Of a stretch of 64,000 bases of DNA, positions 8,154 through 16,862 are shown piece by piece. Origin of the DNA: Candidatus Lachnoclostridium pullistercoris (GTDB taxonomy: Bacteria > Bacillota > Clostridia > Lachnospirales > Lachnospiraceae); contig DWWL01000007.1 in assembly GCA_019119775.1 (NCBI GenBank), positions 1 to 64,000 of the forward strand, in the 5' to 3' direction. How positions within the stretch are numbered: position 1 is the first letter of the stretch; each line of letters opens with the position of its first letter. The translations under genes and the position numbers were made by a program. A model generated the notes under the pieces. It saw only the letters and a program-made list of their open reading frames with translations, had not been told where the DNA came from and did not search any database.

Positions 8154-10043
8154 TCAGGAAATCTGATATTTCTGCAGCTTTCTCCAGAGAGTGGAGCGGT
8201 CCATGCCCAGGAGCTTTGCGGCCTTGGTGCGGTTTCCGCCGCAGGCATTCAGGGCCTCCCGCAGGCGCTCCGGCTCACTGGACGGGGCAGGGGCGGGGGT
8301 AAAGGACTCCGGATCCAGATCTTTTGGGTAGAGGATTTCCCGCAGGCTGTCCTGGGAGATCACAGTTCCGGTGTGGAGGACGCAGGCCCGCTCTGCCATG
8401 TTTTTCAGCTCCCGGATGTTGCCGCGGAAGGGATACTGGCGGAGCAGAGCCAGGGCGTCGGGAGATACGGTGAGAGGAGCGAGGCCGTTTTCCCGGCACT
8501 GAGCCTTCAAAAAGGTACGGAACAGAAGCTCCACATCGCCCTCCCGGTCCCGCAGGGGAGGGACAAATAAGCGCAGCACGTCCAGGCGGTAGACCAGATC
8601 CCGGCGGAACAGCCCCTAATCGGCCATGCGGGAAATGCTCTGGTTGGTGGCGGAAATGATCCGCACGTTCACGTCAATGACCTTGTTGTCTCCAATGCGC
8701 CTGACCTGGCGCTCCTGGAGAGCCCGGAGGAGCTTGCTCTGGATGGCAGGGGAGATTTCGCCGACTTCGTCCAGGAACAGGGTTCCGCCGTGGGCCTGCT
8801 CAAAAAGGCCCATTTTTCCTCCCTTGCTGGTGCCGGTGAAGGCCCCTTCCACATATCCGAACAGCTCGCTGTCCAGAAGATTTTCCGGGAGAGCGGCGCA
8901 GTTGATGGCCACGAAAGGGCCGTTTCCGCGGCTGCTGGCGTTGTGAATGCTCTGGGCGAACAGCTCCTTGCCTGTGCCTGTTTCTCCGACGATGATCACG
9001 TTGGAGTCGGAGGCGGCGTAGCGCATGGCGGTCTGAATGGTCTTTTCCATGGCGCTGCTCTGGTGGATGATGTCGGGAAAGGTGTATCTGGCTTTTAAGC
9101 CGCGCTCGCTCAGCTTTCGCCGGATCTGTCCTTCCAGCTCCTGGATCTGGGTGATGTCGGAGAGGTTTATGACTGCCCCGGACAGCTCCTTATTGGCGAT
9201 CACCGGGGTGCAGCTGGCGGAGACGGTGGTCCTGGTCCCGGGGATGGTGAGGATCCGCCCGTTTTCTTCTTTTCCGCTATCCATGACGGAGCAGAAAAGA
9301 GGCCAGAGGTAGGGCAGGGCTTTCTTTAAGGGGCGGTTCATCAGGCTGATGTCGCCGGCCATTTTCCGCACTACCCGGTTGCGGACCAGGATGACCCCGT
9401 CCCGGTTTACAAATAAAAGACCGTCTTTGGAAGAGTAGATGATGGTTTTGTACATCTGGGAAATCAGACGCTCCTGGCGGATCTGTCTCACTGTGCGGAC
9501 CGCTTCGTCCAGAGCCCGGAGAATGGCGTCCTCGCCGGTGCGGATCACCACGGACGGAAGTCCCGCCTTTTTGGCCTGGATGTTGGCAGAATATCCGCCG
9601 ATCAGGGCGTCACAGCCGGCATTGATGGCCTCCTCCACCGTTTTTTTTAAGTCCTCGTGGTGGATGGTGTCGTAAACTTCTCCCTCGACCTGGAAGAAGC
9701 GGAAAATGGTCTTTGCCTCGTACATCTGCTGTCCGAAGCCGCAGACGGCGATCTTTTTCGGATGGAGAGTCTCGCAGCATTCGGAGACGGCCCGGACCAG
9801 GTCGTAGCCGGAGATGGACAGCTGGATGGTAGGGATCTGCCGGTAGCCGTCGGAGGTTTTCTGGGCAGTGTAGCCCCTGGCGATAATGGCGTCGTAGTCA
9901 TCGGAGGAAAGGTCGGGAATGTCCTCCACAGTCATGGCCTGGATCTTGACATCCAGCTGGGCGCGCTCCGGGTGACGGGAGAGCACATGGTGGACTTTTT
10001 CCTCCAGCTCCGGATAGGGAACGATAAATAAGAGATGTATCAC
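8154..10043 (-). pseudogene. PrpR-type sigma-54-dependent activator interrupted by an in-frame TAG
   Basis: About 629 codons if read through. The order is a PrpR_N-type sensor domain (YDAIIARGYTAQ, IPTIQLSISGYDL, KKIAVCGFG), a PAS-like region, then a sigma-54 AAA+ domain with Walker A GETGTGKE (about 353-360), the sigma-54 contact GAFTGT (about 400) and Walker B GTLFLDE (about 420). Codon 476 is TAG (minus strand, 8616-8618), after RMAD and before GLFRRDLVYRLDV, where relatives normally have Glu or a similar residue. The frame then continues intact through the arginine-finger region and a FIS-type HTH at the C-terminus. Start GTG 10043 is preferred, with GGAG 8 bases ahead; an upstream ATG at 10094 would run through the putative operator. 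A stop here removes the DNA-binding domain, so the protein is inactive unless the stop is suppressed or is a sequencing error. Confidence 0.85.
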
Positions 10044-10075
10044 AGAATCAGCTCCAATCTTTTCAGTCAGTGTTG

Positions 10076-10121
10076 TGTTGCAGACAGGTTGCACTGTTTC
10101 AAAATATACAACAATGCAACA
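10076..10121. promoter_or_regulatory. Cluster of TTGCA/TGCAA boxes, probable activator sites
   Basis: TGTTGCA at 10076-10082, GTTGCAC at 10088-10094 and ATGCAACA at 10114-10121 are the same core as the GTGCAACA pair at 8089-8115. They lie 65-110 bp upstream of the sigma-54 promoter at 10185, in the interval between the divergent activator and kinase genes. Confidence 0.55.
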
Positions 10122-10184
10122 GGAAGGTCAAGAGAGGCCGGTGGGAAACCGGCCGGATCCGGCTGAAAAAAAGAGAGTTTCAAG

Positions 10185-10202
10185 TTGGCACGGAATTTGC
10201 TA
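10185..10202 (+). promoter_or_regulatory. Sigma-54 (-24/-12) promoter of otnK-otnC
   Basis: TTGGCACGGAATTTGCTA is a perfect match to the sigma-54 consensus, including the invariant GG and GC spaced as required. It lies about 60-75 bp upstream of the otnK start. A short hairpin (ATCCCC / GGGGAT, 10218-10234) lies in the leader. Confidence 0.9.
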
Positions 10203-10258
10203 TATTTTTCTATAGAAATCCCCGCGCAGGGGATCATCAGAACGTGATACGGGAAAGG

Positions 10259-11518
10259 ATGAGGAAAATGGCGGTACTTGGATGTATTGCAGATGATTTT
10301 ACGGGAGCGAGCGACGCCGCTTCGTTTCTGGTCAGGGGAGGAATGAGCGTCCGCCTCTGCAGCGGGATTCCGCAGGGAGAGAAGGAAGAGGACGGGGCTC
10401 AGGCGATCGTGATCGCCTTAAAGTCCAGGACTCAGGAGAAGGCCGGGGCAGTGAGAGACAGTCTGGCGGCGGCGGAATTTCTTCTGCGGGCGGGAGTCCG
10501 CCAGATCTATTTTAAATACTGCTCCACTTTTGATTCCACGCCGGAAGGGAACATCGGGCCGGTGGCGGATGCCCTGATGGAGAGGTTGAAGGGCCCCTGT
10601 ACAGTTCTGTGCCCGGCTCTGCCGGTGAACGGGCGGACGGTAGAGAATGGAAAACTGTTTGTAAACGGAGTTCCTCTGGACGAGAGCTCCATGAGATATC
10701 ATCCCCTGACGCCGATGTGGGACTGCCGGATCCGGGTGCTGATGGAAGCTCAGAGCCGCTACCGCTGCTATGAGTTAAGCCGGGAGGAAATGAAAGATTT
10801 TTCCATCAGTTCCCGGGGCGGTGAGCCGTTTTATCTGATTCCTGATTACACGGAGACGGAGGACGGGGAGGCGATCGTGGAAAAATTCGGCGATCTGGCT
10901 CTGCTCACCGGCGGCAGCGGCCTGCTTGAGTCTCTTGCCAGGAAATGGTCCGGACGTCTGGAAAAAGGGGAGAAGGCCCCGGAGAGCGGTACGGACGGGC
11001 GGGCGTTAATTCTGGCAGGCAGCTGCTCCAAGGCGACTCTGGGGCAGATCGCCTGGTACCAGGCCCAGGGAATGCCGAGTCTTAAGATGGATCCGGCCGC
11101 AATGCTGGAGGGAAAGCAGACGTTTCAGGATATCTGGGACTGGGTCAGCCGCCAGGGAGAGGAGAAAACTCCTTTGGTCTACAGCTCGGATACGCCGGAG
11201 CGGGTGAAGGAATACCAGAAACTGGGCAAAGAGCGGGTGGCACAGCTTTTGGAGGAACAGACGGCCAGGCTGGCGGCAAAGGCGGTGGAGGCCGGCTACA
11301 CCAGGATCATCTGTGCCGGAGGAGAGACGTCCGGGGCAGTGACCCGCGGGCTGGGATTTTCCTCCTACTGGATCGGCGAGAGCGTGGCGCCGGGAGTTCC
11401 AATCATGGTGCCGGTGCAGGATCAGAGGCTGCGCCTGGTGTTAAAGAGCGGCAATTTCGGCCAGGAGGATTTTTTTGGCCGCGCAGCGGCCATGACGGAA
11501 AAGAAGGAGGAAAAGTAG
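10259..11518 (+). CDS. otnK: 3-oxo-tetronate kinase family (DUF1537, OtnK-like)
   Basis: 419 residues. The N-terminus carries the DUF1537 signature GCIADDFTGASDAASFL, followed by FKYCSTFDSTPEGNIGP and CPALPVNGRTVENGKLFVNG; the C-terminal nucleotide-binding half has ICAGGETSGAVTRGLG. Characterised family members phosphorylate 3-oxo-tetronate, D-threonate or D-erythronate at O4 with ATP. The gene ends at the base before otnC begins, the classic otnK-otnC pair, so 3-oxo-tetronate is the most likely substrate. Start choice is ambiguous: ATG 10259 or ATG 10268, both behind weak purine-rich sites. Transcribed from the sigma-54 promoter at 10185. Confidence 0.9.
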   Translation: MRKMAVLGCIADDFTGASDAASFLVRGGMSVRLCSGIPQGEKEEDGAQAIVIALKSRTQEKAGAVRDSLAAAEFLLRAGVRQIYFKYCSTFDSTPEGNIGPVADALMERLKGPCTVLCPALPVNGRTVENGKLFVNGVPLDESSMRYHPLTPMWDCRIRVLMEAQSRYRCYELSREEMKDFSISSRGGEPFYLIPDYTETEDGEAIVEKFGDLALLTGGSGLLESLARKWSGRLEKGEKAPESGTDGRALILAGSCSKATLGQIAWYQAQGMPSLKMDPAAMLEGKQTFQDIWDWVSRQGEEKTPLVYSSDTPERVKEYQKLGKERVAQLLEEQTARLAAKAVEAGYTRIICAGGETSGAVTRGLGFSSYWIGESVAPGVPIMVPVQDQRLRLVLKSGNFGQEDFFGRAAAMTEKKEEK

Positions 11519-12112
11519 ATGGAAGAAGAGCTGAAAAAGAAGCTGGAAGAGAGCGTGTGGGTCTGCCGCAGCCTGTTTGAAAGGGGAAAGACCTCCGGTT
11601 CCTCCGCCAACATGAGCTTCCGCCACGGGGACCGGATCTGGATCACTGCCAGCGGGACCTGTTTTGGGACGATGAAGGAGGAAGATTTTACGGAGATTGC
11701 CCTGGATGGCACGCCTCTTTCCGGCAGGAAGCCGAGCAAGGAGTGGCCGCTCCATCTGGCCCTCTATGAAAAATCTCCCCAGATCGGGGCTGTTATCCAC
11801 ACCCACAGCACCGCCAGCGTACTCTGGAGCTTCGTGCCCGGACTCAGGGAGACAGACTGCATCCCGGCCCACACGCCGTACCTGAAGATGAAGCTGGGGA
11901 CGGTAGGGCTGATCCCCTATGAAAAGCCGGGGTCAGAGGAGCTGTTCTCCGCATTCCGGGCCAGAGTGAACGCCAGCGACGGTTTTCTGCTAAAACAGCA
12001 CGGCCCGGTAGTGCCGGGCAGGACGATCATGGACGCTTTCGGCAGTCTGGAAGAGCTGGAGGAGAGCGCGCGGATCGCCTGGGAGCTGTACCGGGCGGGG
12101 ATCTTGGCTTGA
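11519..12112 (+). CDS. otnC: 3-oxo-tetronate 4-phosphate decarboxylase family (class II aldolase, OtnC-like)
   Basis: 197 residues of class II aldolase/adducin fold. Zinc and catalytic motifs are visible: GSSANMS (phosphate loop), SKEWPLH with the catalytic-type Glu near residue 75, HTHS near residue 93, and LKQHGPV near residue 160. OtnC converts 3-oxo-tetronate 4-phosphate to dihydroxyacetone phosphate and CO2, feeding glycolysis. It begins immediately after the otnK stop, with GGAGG inside the otnK end as ribosome binding site. The downstream LysR promoter overlaps its stop codon. Confidence 0.88.
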   Translation: MEEELKKKLEESVWVCRSLFERGKTSGSSANMSFRHGDRIWITASGTCFGTMKEEDFTEIALDGTPLSGRKPSKEWPLHLALYEKSPQIGAVIHTHSTASVLWSFVPGLRETDCIPAHTPYLKMKLGTVGLIPYEKPGSEELFSAFRARVNASDGFLLKQHGPVVPGRTIMDAFGSLEELEESARIAWELYRAGILA

Positions 12113-12136
12113 CTCCCCTCCCTTCCTTCCTATAAA
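12109..12136 (+). promoter_or_regulatory. Sigma-70 type promoter of the LysR gene
   Basis: TTGACT (12109-12114), 16-bp spacer, TATAAA (12131-12136). The -35 box overlaps the otnC stop codon. Confidence 0.6.
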
Positions 12137-12160
12137 ATGGGAGGCAGAGGAGAGGATGGC

Positions 12161-13033
12161 ATGAACACAAAGGTATTAAAATGCTTTCAGACAGTTTATG
12201 AGGAGAGGAGCATCAGCCGGGCGGCAAGGCGTCTGTACATTACGCCCCAGGGCCTGAGCAAAAATATCCGCCAGCTGGAGGAGGAGCTGAAGGCCGTTCT
12301 CTTTGTGCGGACGGCCCAGGGAATGGAGCCGACGGAGAGCGGCCGTTTCCTCTATGAGAGGTCGGAGCGGATCGTCCGCCAGCTGGAGGAGATGGAAAAC
12401 GGGCTGCGGCAGCTGGAGCAGAGGAAAGAACGGCTGAGGATCGGCTGCGCCAACGGCGCCTTAAACCTTCTGCCTCTGCCGGTGATCTTAAAATTTGGAG
12501 AGGAGCATCCGGAGCTCCGTCTGGAGTGGAGAGAATATCCGAACGACCAGGTGAAAACGAAGCTGATGGATTCGGAGATTGAATACGGTTTCGTCATCGG
12601 AGAGTGGAGCGGGCAGGCTGTGGCGGCCAGGATGATCACCGGCTGCCGCATCTGCCTGCTGGTCTACGAGGGTCATCCCCTTTACGGCCGCGAACGGGTG
12701 AGCCTGTCCCAGCTGGAAGGGGAGCGGCTGCTGATCATGAATGAGTCCTTCCGCCTGTACCACGAGTTTACAGCCCTCTGCGCGGTGCAGGGCGTGACTC
12801 CCTCCATTGTGGCCAAGACGGCGGACGGGGCCGGGCTCTACCGCCTGTGCAGCCAGAAAGTGGGGCTGGCGGTGGCCCCGGAGTTTTTCCGGGAGGAATT
12901 CCGCATGGACGGAGTGCGGGCCCTTCCCTTTGAGGAAGATCTGTACTGGGAAGTGTACGGGGTGAGCCGGAGAGATACCTCCGGCTATGAGAATATCCGC
13001 CTTTTTGACCAGTATCTGAAAGAACATCTGTAA
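12161..13033 (+). CDS. LysR-family transcriptional regulator
   Basis: 290 residues. The N-terminal HTH reads LKCFQTVYEERSISRAARRLYITPQGLSKNIRQLE (about 5-39), then the effector-binding domain. ATG 12161 follows GAGGAGAGG and starts the HTH directly; an upstream in-frame ATG at 12137 lacks a good site. It has its own promoter but lies between otnC and the enoate-reductase-like gene, so it may regulate either. The ligand is unknown. Confidence 0.88.
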   Translation: MNTKVLKCFQTVYEERSISRAARRLYITPQGLSKNIRQLEEELKAVLFVRTAQGMEPTESGRFLYERSERIVRQLEEMENGLRQLEQRKERLRIGCANGALNLLPLPVILKFGEEHPELRLEWREYPNDQVKTKLMDSEIEYGFVIGEWSGQAVAARMITGCRICLLVYEGHPLYGRERVSLSQLEGERLLIMNESFRLYHEFTALCAVQGVTPSIVAKTADGAGLYRLCSQKVGLAVAPEFFREEFRMDGVRALPFEEDLYWEVYGVSRRDTSGYENIRLFDQYLKEHL

Positions 13034-13219
13034 ATAAGGTGCCGGCATATGGCAGCTGCCCGGCCGGACCGTCAAAAAAGAATTGCGTCCCGTCAATCAC
13101 TGGTTGATGGCCCGCAGTTCTTTTTGCGTGGTATAATATAAATACTTGACAAGATCTTCCGCGGGTCCGGCGGAAATGTATGCCTGACCGCGGAAATAAA
13201 AACAGAGAGGGGAAAGCAC

Positions 13220-15211
13220 ATGAAGTACAAAAATCTGTTTACTCCTGTGAAAATCGGTTCCGTCACCATCAAGAACCGGTTTGCCATGGCGCCTATGGGA
13301 CCGCTGGGACTGGCGGATTCCGAGGGCGGCTTTAATCAGAGGGGAATCGACTACTACACAGAGAGGGCGAAAGGAGGCACCGGACTGATCATCACCGGCG
13401 TTACCTTTTCCGACTGCAAGGTAGAGACCCAGAGCATGCCCAACTGCCCGAATTCCACCTACAATCCCGTTCATTTCATCCGCACTGCCAGAGAAATGAC
13501 GGAGCGGGTGCACGCTTACGGAAGCAAGATCTTTCTGATGATGTCCGCCGGCTTCGGCCGTGTGACCATTCCTACCAACCTGGGAGAATTCCCGCCGGTG
13601 GCTCCGTCCGCCATTCCCCACCGCTGGCTGGACAAGATCTGCCGTCCGCTGACGGTGGAGGAGATTAAGAGCATTGTAAAATCCTTCGGAGACGGCGCCT
13701 ACAATGCCAAGAGAGCCGGCTTTGACGGCGTGGAGATCCACGCGGTCCACGAGGGATATCTGCTGGACCAGTTTGCCATCTCCATGTTTAACCTGCGCAC
13801 CGACGAGTACGGCGGATCTCTGGAGAACCGCCTGCGCTTTGCGAGGGAAGTGGTAGAGGAGATCAAGAGCCGGTGCGGCAAAGATTTCCCGGTGGCTCTG
13901 CGCTTCAGCGTAAAGAGCATGATCAAGGACTGGAGAGAGGGCGCTCTTCCCGGCGAGGAATTTGAGGAGAAGGGCCGTGACGTTGCGGAAGGTCTGGAGG
14001 CGGCAAAACTGCTGGTGCAGTACGGCTACGACGCTCTGGACACGGACGTGGGAACTTATGACGCCTGGTGGTGGAACCATCCGCCGATGTATCAGGAAAA
14101 GGGCCTTTACCGTCCCTACTGCAAAATGGTAAAAGAAGTGGTGGACGTTCCAGTGCTCTGCGCCGGCCGTATGGACAATCCGGATATGGCCTCCCAGGCG
14201 GTGGAAAACGGAGAGTGCGACATCGTCAGCTTGGGCCGCCCGCTGCTGGCAGACCCGGATTACGTCAATAAGCTGCGCGCCGGCCGTCTGGATCAGATCC
14301 GCCCCTGCATTTCCTGTCAGGAAGGCTGCATGGGCCGGATCCAGGAGTATTCCATGATCAACTGTGCCGTCAATCCTCAGGCGGCCAGAGAGCGGGATAT
14401 GGCTTATGAGCCGATTTTAAGGAGCAAAAAGGTTCTGGTGGTGGGCGGCGGCGTGGCCGGCTGCGAGGCGGCCAGGGTTCTCGCCATCCGCGGCCATCAG
14501 CCGGAACTTTATGAGAAGGGAAGCCGTCTGGGCGGAAATCTTCTCCCCGGCGGAGCGCCTGAGTTTAAGGAGGACGATCTGGCCCTGGCAGACTGGTATG
14601 CGGCTGCTCTGAGGGATCTGAGAGTTCCGGTATATTTAAACCATGAGGTGACAAAGGAAGAGGTTCTGGCGGGAGATTACGACGCGGTGATCATCGCCAC
14701 CGGTTCCCAGCCGAAGAAATTCTCGCTGGGAGATTACGATAAGGTGTACACAGCAGCCCAGGTTCTGTTAAAGGAGAAGGACTGCGGAGAGAGCACAGTG
14801 ATCGTGGGCGGCGGCCTGGTGGGCTGTGAGACGGCCCTGTGGCTGGCAGAGCACGGCAGAAAGGTCACGATCGTGGAGGCTCTGGACAAGATCCTGGCGG
14901 TGAACGGACCTCTGTGCCACGCCAACAAAGATATGCTGGAGCGCCTGGTGCCCTACCACGGCGTGGATGTGATCACCGGGGCAAAGGTGAAATCCTACAG
15001 AGACGGTGTGCTCACGGCAGAGACAGCAGAAGGCGAGAAAATGATCTCCTGCGACAGCGTAATCCTGGCTGTGGGCTACCGGGAGGAAGACTCTCTGTAC
15101 CGTCAGCTGGAGTTTGACGTGCCGGAGATCTATCTGCTGGGAGATGCGAAGAAAGTATCTAACATCATGTATGGAATCTGGGATGCCTTTGAGGTGGCAA
15201 ACCACATTTGA
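13220..15211 (+). CDS. Old-yellow-enzyme family FMN/FeS/FAD oxidoreductase (2,4-dienoyl-CoA / 2-enoate reductase type)
   Basis: 663 residues, normal for the multidomain family. Residues 1-350 form the FMN barrel (NRFAMAPMG near 20; EIHAVHEGYLLDQF near 175 at the usual catalytic position). A 4Fe-4S motif follows (CISCQEGC plus a Cys near 380), then an FAD/NADH-binding half with VLVVGGGVAG near 405 and VIVGGGLVG near 530. Such enzymes reduce activated C=C bonds using NAD(P)H; relatives include clostridial 2-enoate reductases and BaiCD/BaiH. The ribosome binding site is GAGGGG before ATG 13220, and a TATAAT lies at 13132-13137. The gene is monocistronic and ends in a terminator. The substrate cannot be read from the sequence. 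Confidence 0.87.
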   Translation: MKYKNLFTPVKIGSVTIKNRFAMAPMGPLGLADSEGGFNQRGIDYYTERAKGGTGLIITGVTFSDCKVETQSMPNCPNSTYNPVHFIRTAREMTERVHAYGSKIFLMMSAGFGRVTIPTNLGEFPPVAPSAIPHRWLDKICRPLTVEEIKSIVKSFGDGAYNAKRAGFDGVEIHAVHEGYLLDQFAISMFNLRTDEYGGSLENRLRFAREVVEEIKSRCGKDFPVALRFSVKSMIKDWREGALPGEEFEEKGRDVAEGLEAAKLLVQYGYDALDTDVGTYDAWWWNHPPMYQEKGLYRPYCKMVKEVVDVPVLCAGRMDNPDMASQAVENGECDIVSLGRPLLADPDYVNKLRAGRLDQIRPCISCQEGCMGRIQEYSMINCAVNPQAARERDMAYEPILRSKKVLVVGGGVAGCEAARVLAIRGHQPELYEKGSRLGGNLLPGGAPEFKEDDLALADWYAAALRDLRVPVYLNHEVTKEEVLAGDYDAVIIATGSQPKKFSLGDYDKVYTAAQVLLKEKDCGESTVIVGGGLVGCETALWLAEHGRKVTIVEALDKILAVNGPLCHANKDMLERLVPYHGVDVITGAKVKSYRDGVLTAETAEGEKMISCDSVILAVGYREEDSLYRQLEFDVPEIYLLGDAKKVSNIMYGIWDAFEVANHI

Positions 15212-15230
15212 TGAACTGCATATGAGAGAG

Positions 15231-15259
15231 AAAGCGCGGGCTGCGGCCTGCGCTTTTTC
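15231..15259 (+). terminator. Terminator of the enoate-reductase-like gene
   Basis: Stem AGCGCGGG (15233-15240) / CCTGCGCT (15247-15254) with loop CTGCGG, followed by TTTTTCT. Confidence 0.75.
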
Positions 15260-15354
15260 TGCTATAATGAAAATTTAAGCATTCTGTAAAGAAAGGGCCG
15301 TGGAACTGCTCCTTTTGACGTGATACAATGGAGAAAAGAGCGGGGGTGCAGTTT

Positions 15355-16845
15355 ATGAGAAAGGTTCAGATCCACTGCCACAGAGGCGACAGGGAAGGAC
15401 TCCGGCATCTGCTGGAAGAGGAAGGGAAAAAAGGCTGGTATGCGGAAAAAATCAGGAACAGCTGGAAGGTCTGTCTGGTCAGGCGCAGGGAGCAGACGGA
15501 CGAGAAAGCCCGCTGCCGCCTGGTGACATGCCGGAGCGGCCCGGAAGGGAAATGGACCGGGCGTTTCGGAAAATGGAGCAGACAGTCTGGCAGACCGTCT
15601 GGAGACGGGGAATTTGAGGCTGTCCGGAAGAGCTGGGAGGAGAAGGGCTGGACCTTTGGCTGTTTTTTTGGCTGTACAGCCGTGTTTTACGGCTCGGAGC
15701 GGCTGGAGGAGGGAGTGCGTCCGGTGCAGGGAGAAGAGGAGAAATCCCTTCTGCTGAGGGAAGAGAGTCAGCTGTTTGTCCGCCTGACCGCCGGCGGACT
15801 GGCGGTGGTCCTCCTCGGGGCGCTGGCGGCAGCCCTGTTTTTCGTCGGAAGAGCCTCACGGGCAGAATGGGAGGAGTTTTTTCTGGTGCTTTTTACCGTC
15901 TGGATCATATACAGCCGGTTCTGGGCCCTGGAAGCTGTCCTGCGCCCGTTTGTCCGCCGTTCCATCCGGCTGGGAAAACCGCTCCCTGCCTGGGTTTCGT
16001 TTCTCAGTGAGGAGAGCGCGAGAGCATTTCTGGCTGTCCTGACGGGCGGCTGGGCGGCTGGGAAACTGTATGTGATGGGAGTGACATATCAGGCGGCCGC
16101 CATGGGGGCGGGCACTGTCCTGGCTGTCTGCTGCCTGCTCTGGCTGGGGATCCATTTTTATAAGACGGGAAAACCGGTTCCGGACTTTTTCTCCGGGGCG
16201 CTGGCGGTCTCCCTGTTTATCATCCTTCTCACAGCCGGATTTGCCTGGCCTTCGGAGGGAAATTACCGGTTTCTGGTGGGAAAGGGAGGGGGCAGCCTGT
16301 ATTTGAAAGAGACGGCAGAGACGGTGGACGCCCTGAACACGGAAGATCTGGGCTGGGGGCCCTGGGACAGCGCCTATGTGAGGGATAATCCGTCCCATTA
16401 CTGCCTGGAGGAGCGGCTGACCTACACGTATTTCAGCGATGAGCTGGCAAAGGAGCTGCAGGAGGAGTCCTCCGGCTTCCGGTTCTTTTCCGGCGGTCTG
16501 GCGTCCCGCCTCCGTTATGTCGGCACCCTGGAGGGAAGGCTGAAGAAAATAGATGACCTGGAGCGGTTCCTGCGATTAAAAGGGCTTGATCTGAAGGAGG
16601 GGGAACCGGTTGAGCTGGTGCCGGAGGCAAAGACCTGGATCTGGCAGGACGGCAGGGAGCTGGTCAGTCTGTTTAAGGACGGGAGAGTGGTGATCTACTT
16701 TTTAAACACATGGGACGAGAGAAGATTTGACCTGGAGAACAGCCGGGAGAGGGCCGGGATTACCCGCCGCCTTATTGAGAAAACGGCAGCCGGCAGAAGT
16801 GAGATAACTTCTGCCGGCTGCCGTCTGTCTTTGGCGGAGGCATAA
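15355..16845 (+). CDS. Uncharacterised membrane protein with DUF2812-like N-terminus
   Basis: 496 residues. The first ~130 residues are charged and recall DUF2812 proteins (LLEEEGKKGWYAEKIRNSW); this match is tentative. Five or six hydrophobic segments follow between about 140 and 310, then a soluble C-terminal part of about 190 residues. The family role is unknown. Start ATG 15355 is the best guess; an in-frame ATG at 15328 also exists. Odd feature: the last ~20 codons consist of a perfect 18-bp inverted repeat that looks like the terminator of the convergent MATE gene, so the C-terminal tail may be an accidental extension. Confidence 0.6.
   Translation: MRKVQIHCHRGDREGLRHLLEEEGKKGWYAEKIRNSWKVCLVRRREQTDEKARCRLVTCRSGPEGKWTGRFGKWSRQSGRPSGDGEFEAVRKSWEEKGWTFGCFFGCTAVFYGSERLEEGVRPVQGEEEKSLLLREESQLFVRLTAGGLAVVLLGALAAALFFVGRASRAEWEEFFLVLFTVWIIYSRFWALEAVLRPFVRRSIRLGKPLPAWVSFLSEESARAFLAVLTGGWAAGKLYVMGVTYQAAAMGAGTVLAVCCLLWLGIHFYKTGKPVPDFFSGALAVSLFIILLTAGFAWPSEGNYRFLVGKGGGSLYLKETAETVDALNTEDLGWGPWDSAYVRDNPSHYCLEERLTYTYFSDELAKELQEESSGFRFFSGGLASRLRYVGTLEGRLKKIDDLERFLRLKGLDLKEGEPVELVPEAKTWIWQDGRELVSLFKDGRVVIYFLNTWDERRFDLENSRERAGITRRLIEKTAAGRSEITSAGCRLSLAEA
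16783..16824 (-). terminator. Terminator of the MATE gene, embedded in the opposite coding sequence
   Basis: Perfect inverted repeat, 18-bp arms 16783-16800 and 16807-16824, loop GAGATA. Read on the minus strand it is followed by TTTTCTC, as expected for a terminator of the gene ending at 16863. Confidence 0.75.
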
Positions 16846-16862
16846 AAAGAACAGGAAGCAGA

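Noticed and set aside
8616..8618. Amber codon as programmed pyrrolysine insertion
   Set aside because: The site is in a generic AAA+ region with no reason for pyrrolysine, and no pyl genes or PYLIS-like evidence is visible in the window; mutation or sequencing error is simpler.
13147..13152. TTGACA at 13147 as the -35 of the enoate-reductase-like gene
   Set aside because: No acceptable -10 box is found 16-18 bases downstream; a TATAAT lies upstream of it instead.
13097..14080. Long open frame (327 codons) antisense to the enoate-reductase-like gene
   Set aside because: It is a codon-bias shadow; the + strand frame encodes a recognisable flavoprotein across the same bases and the antisense product resembles nothing.
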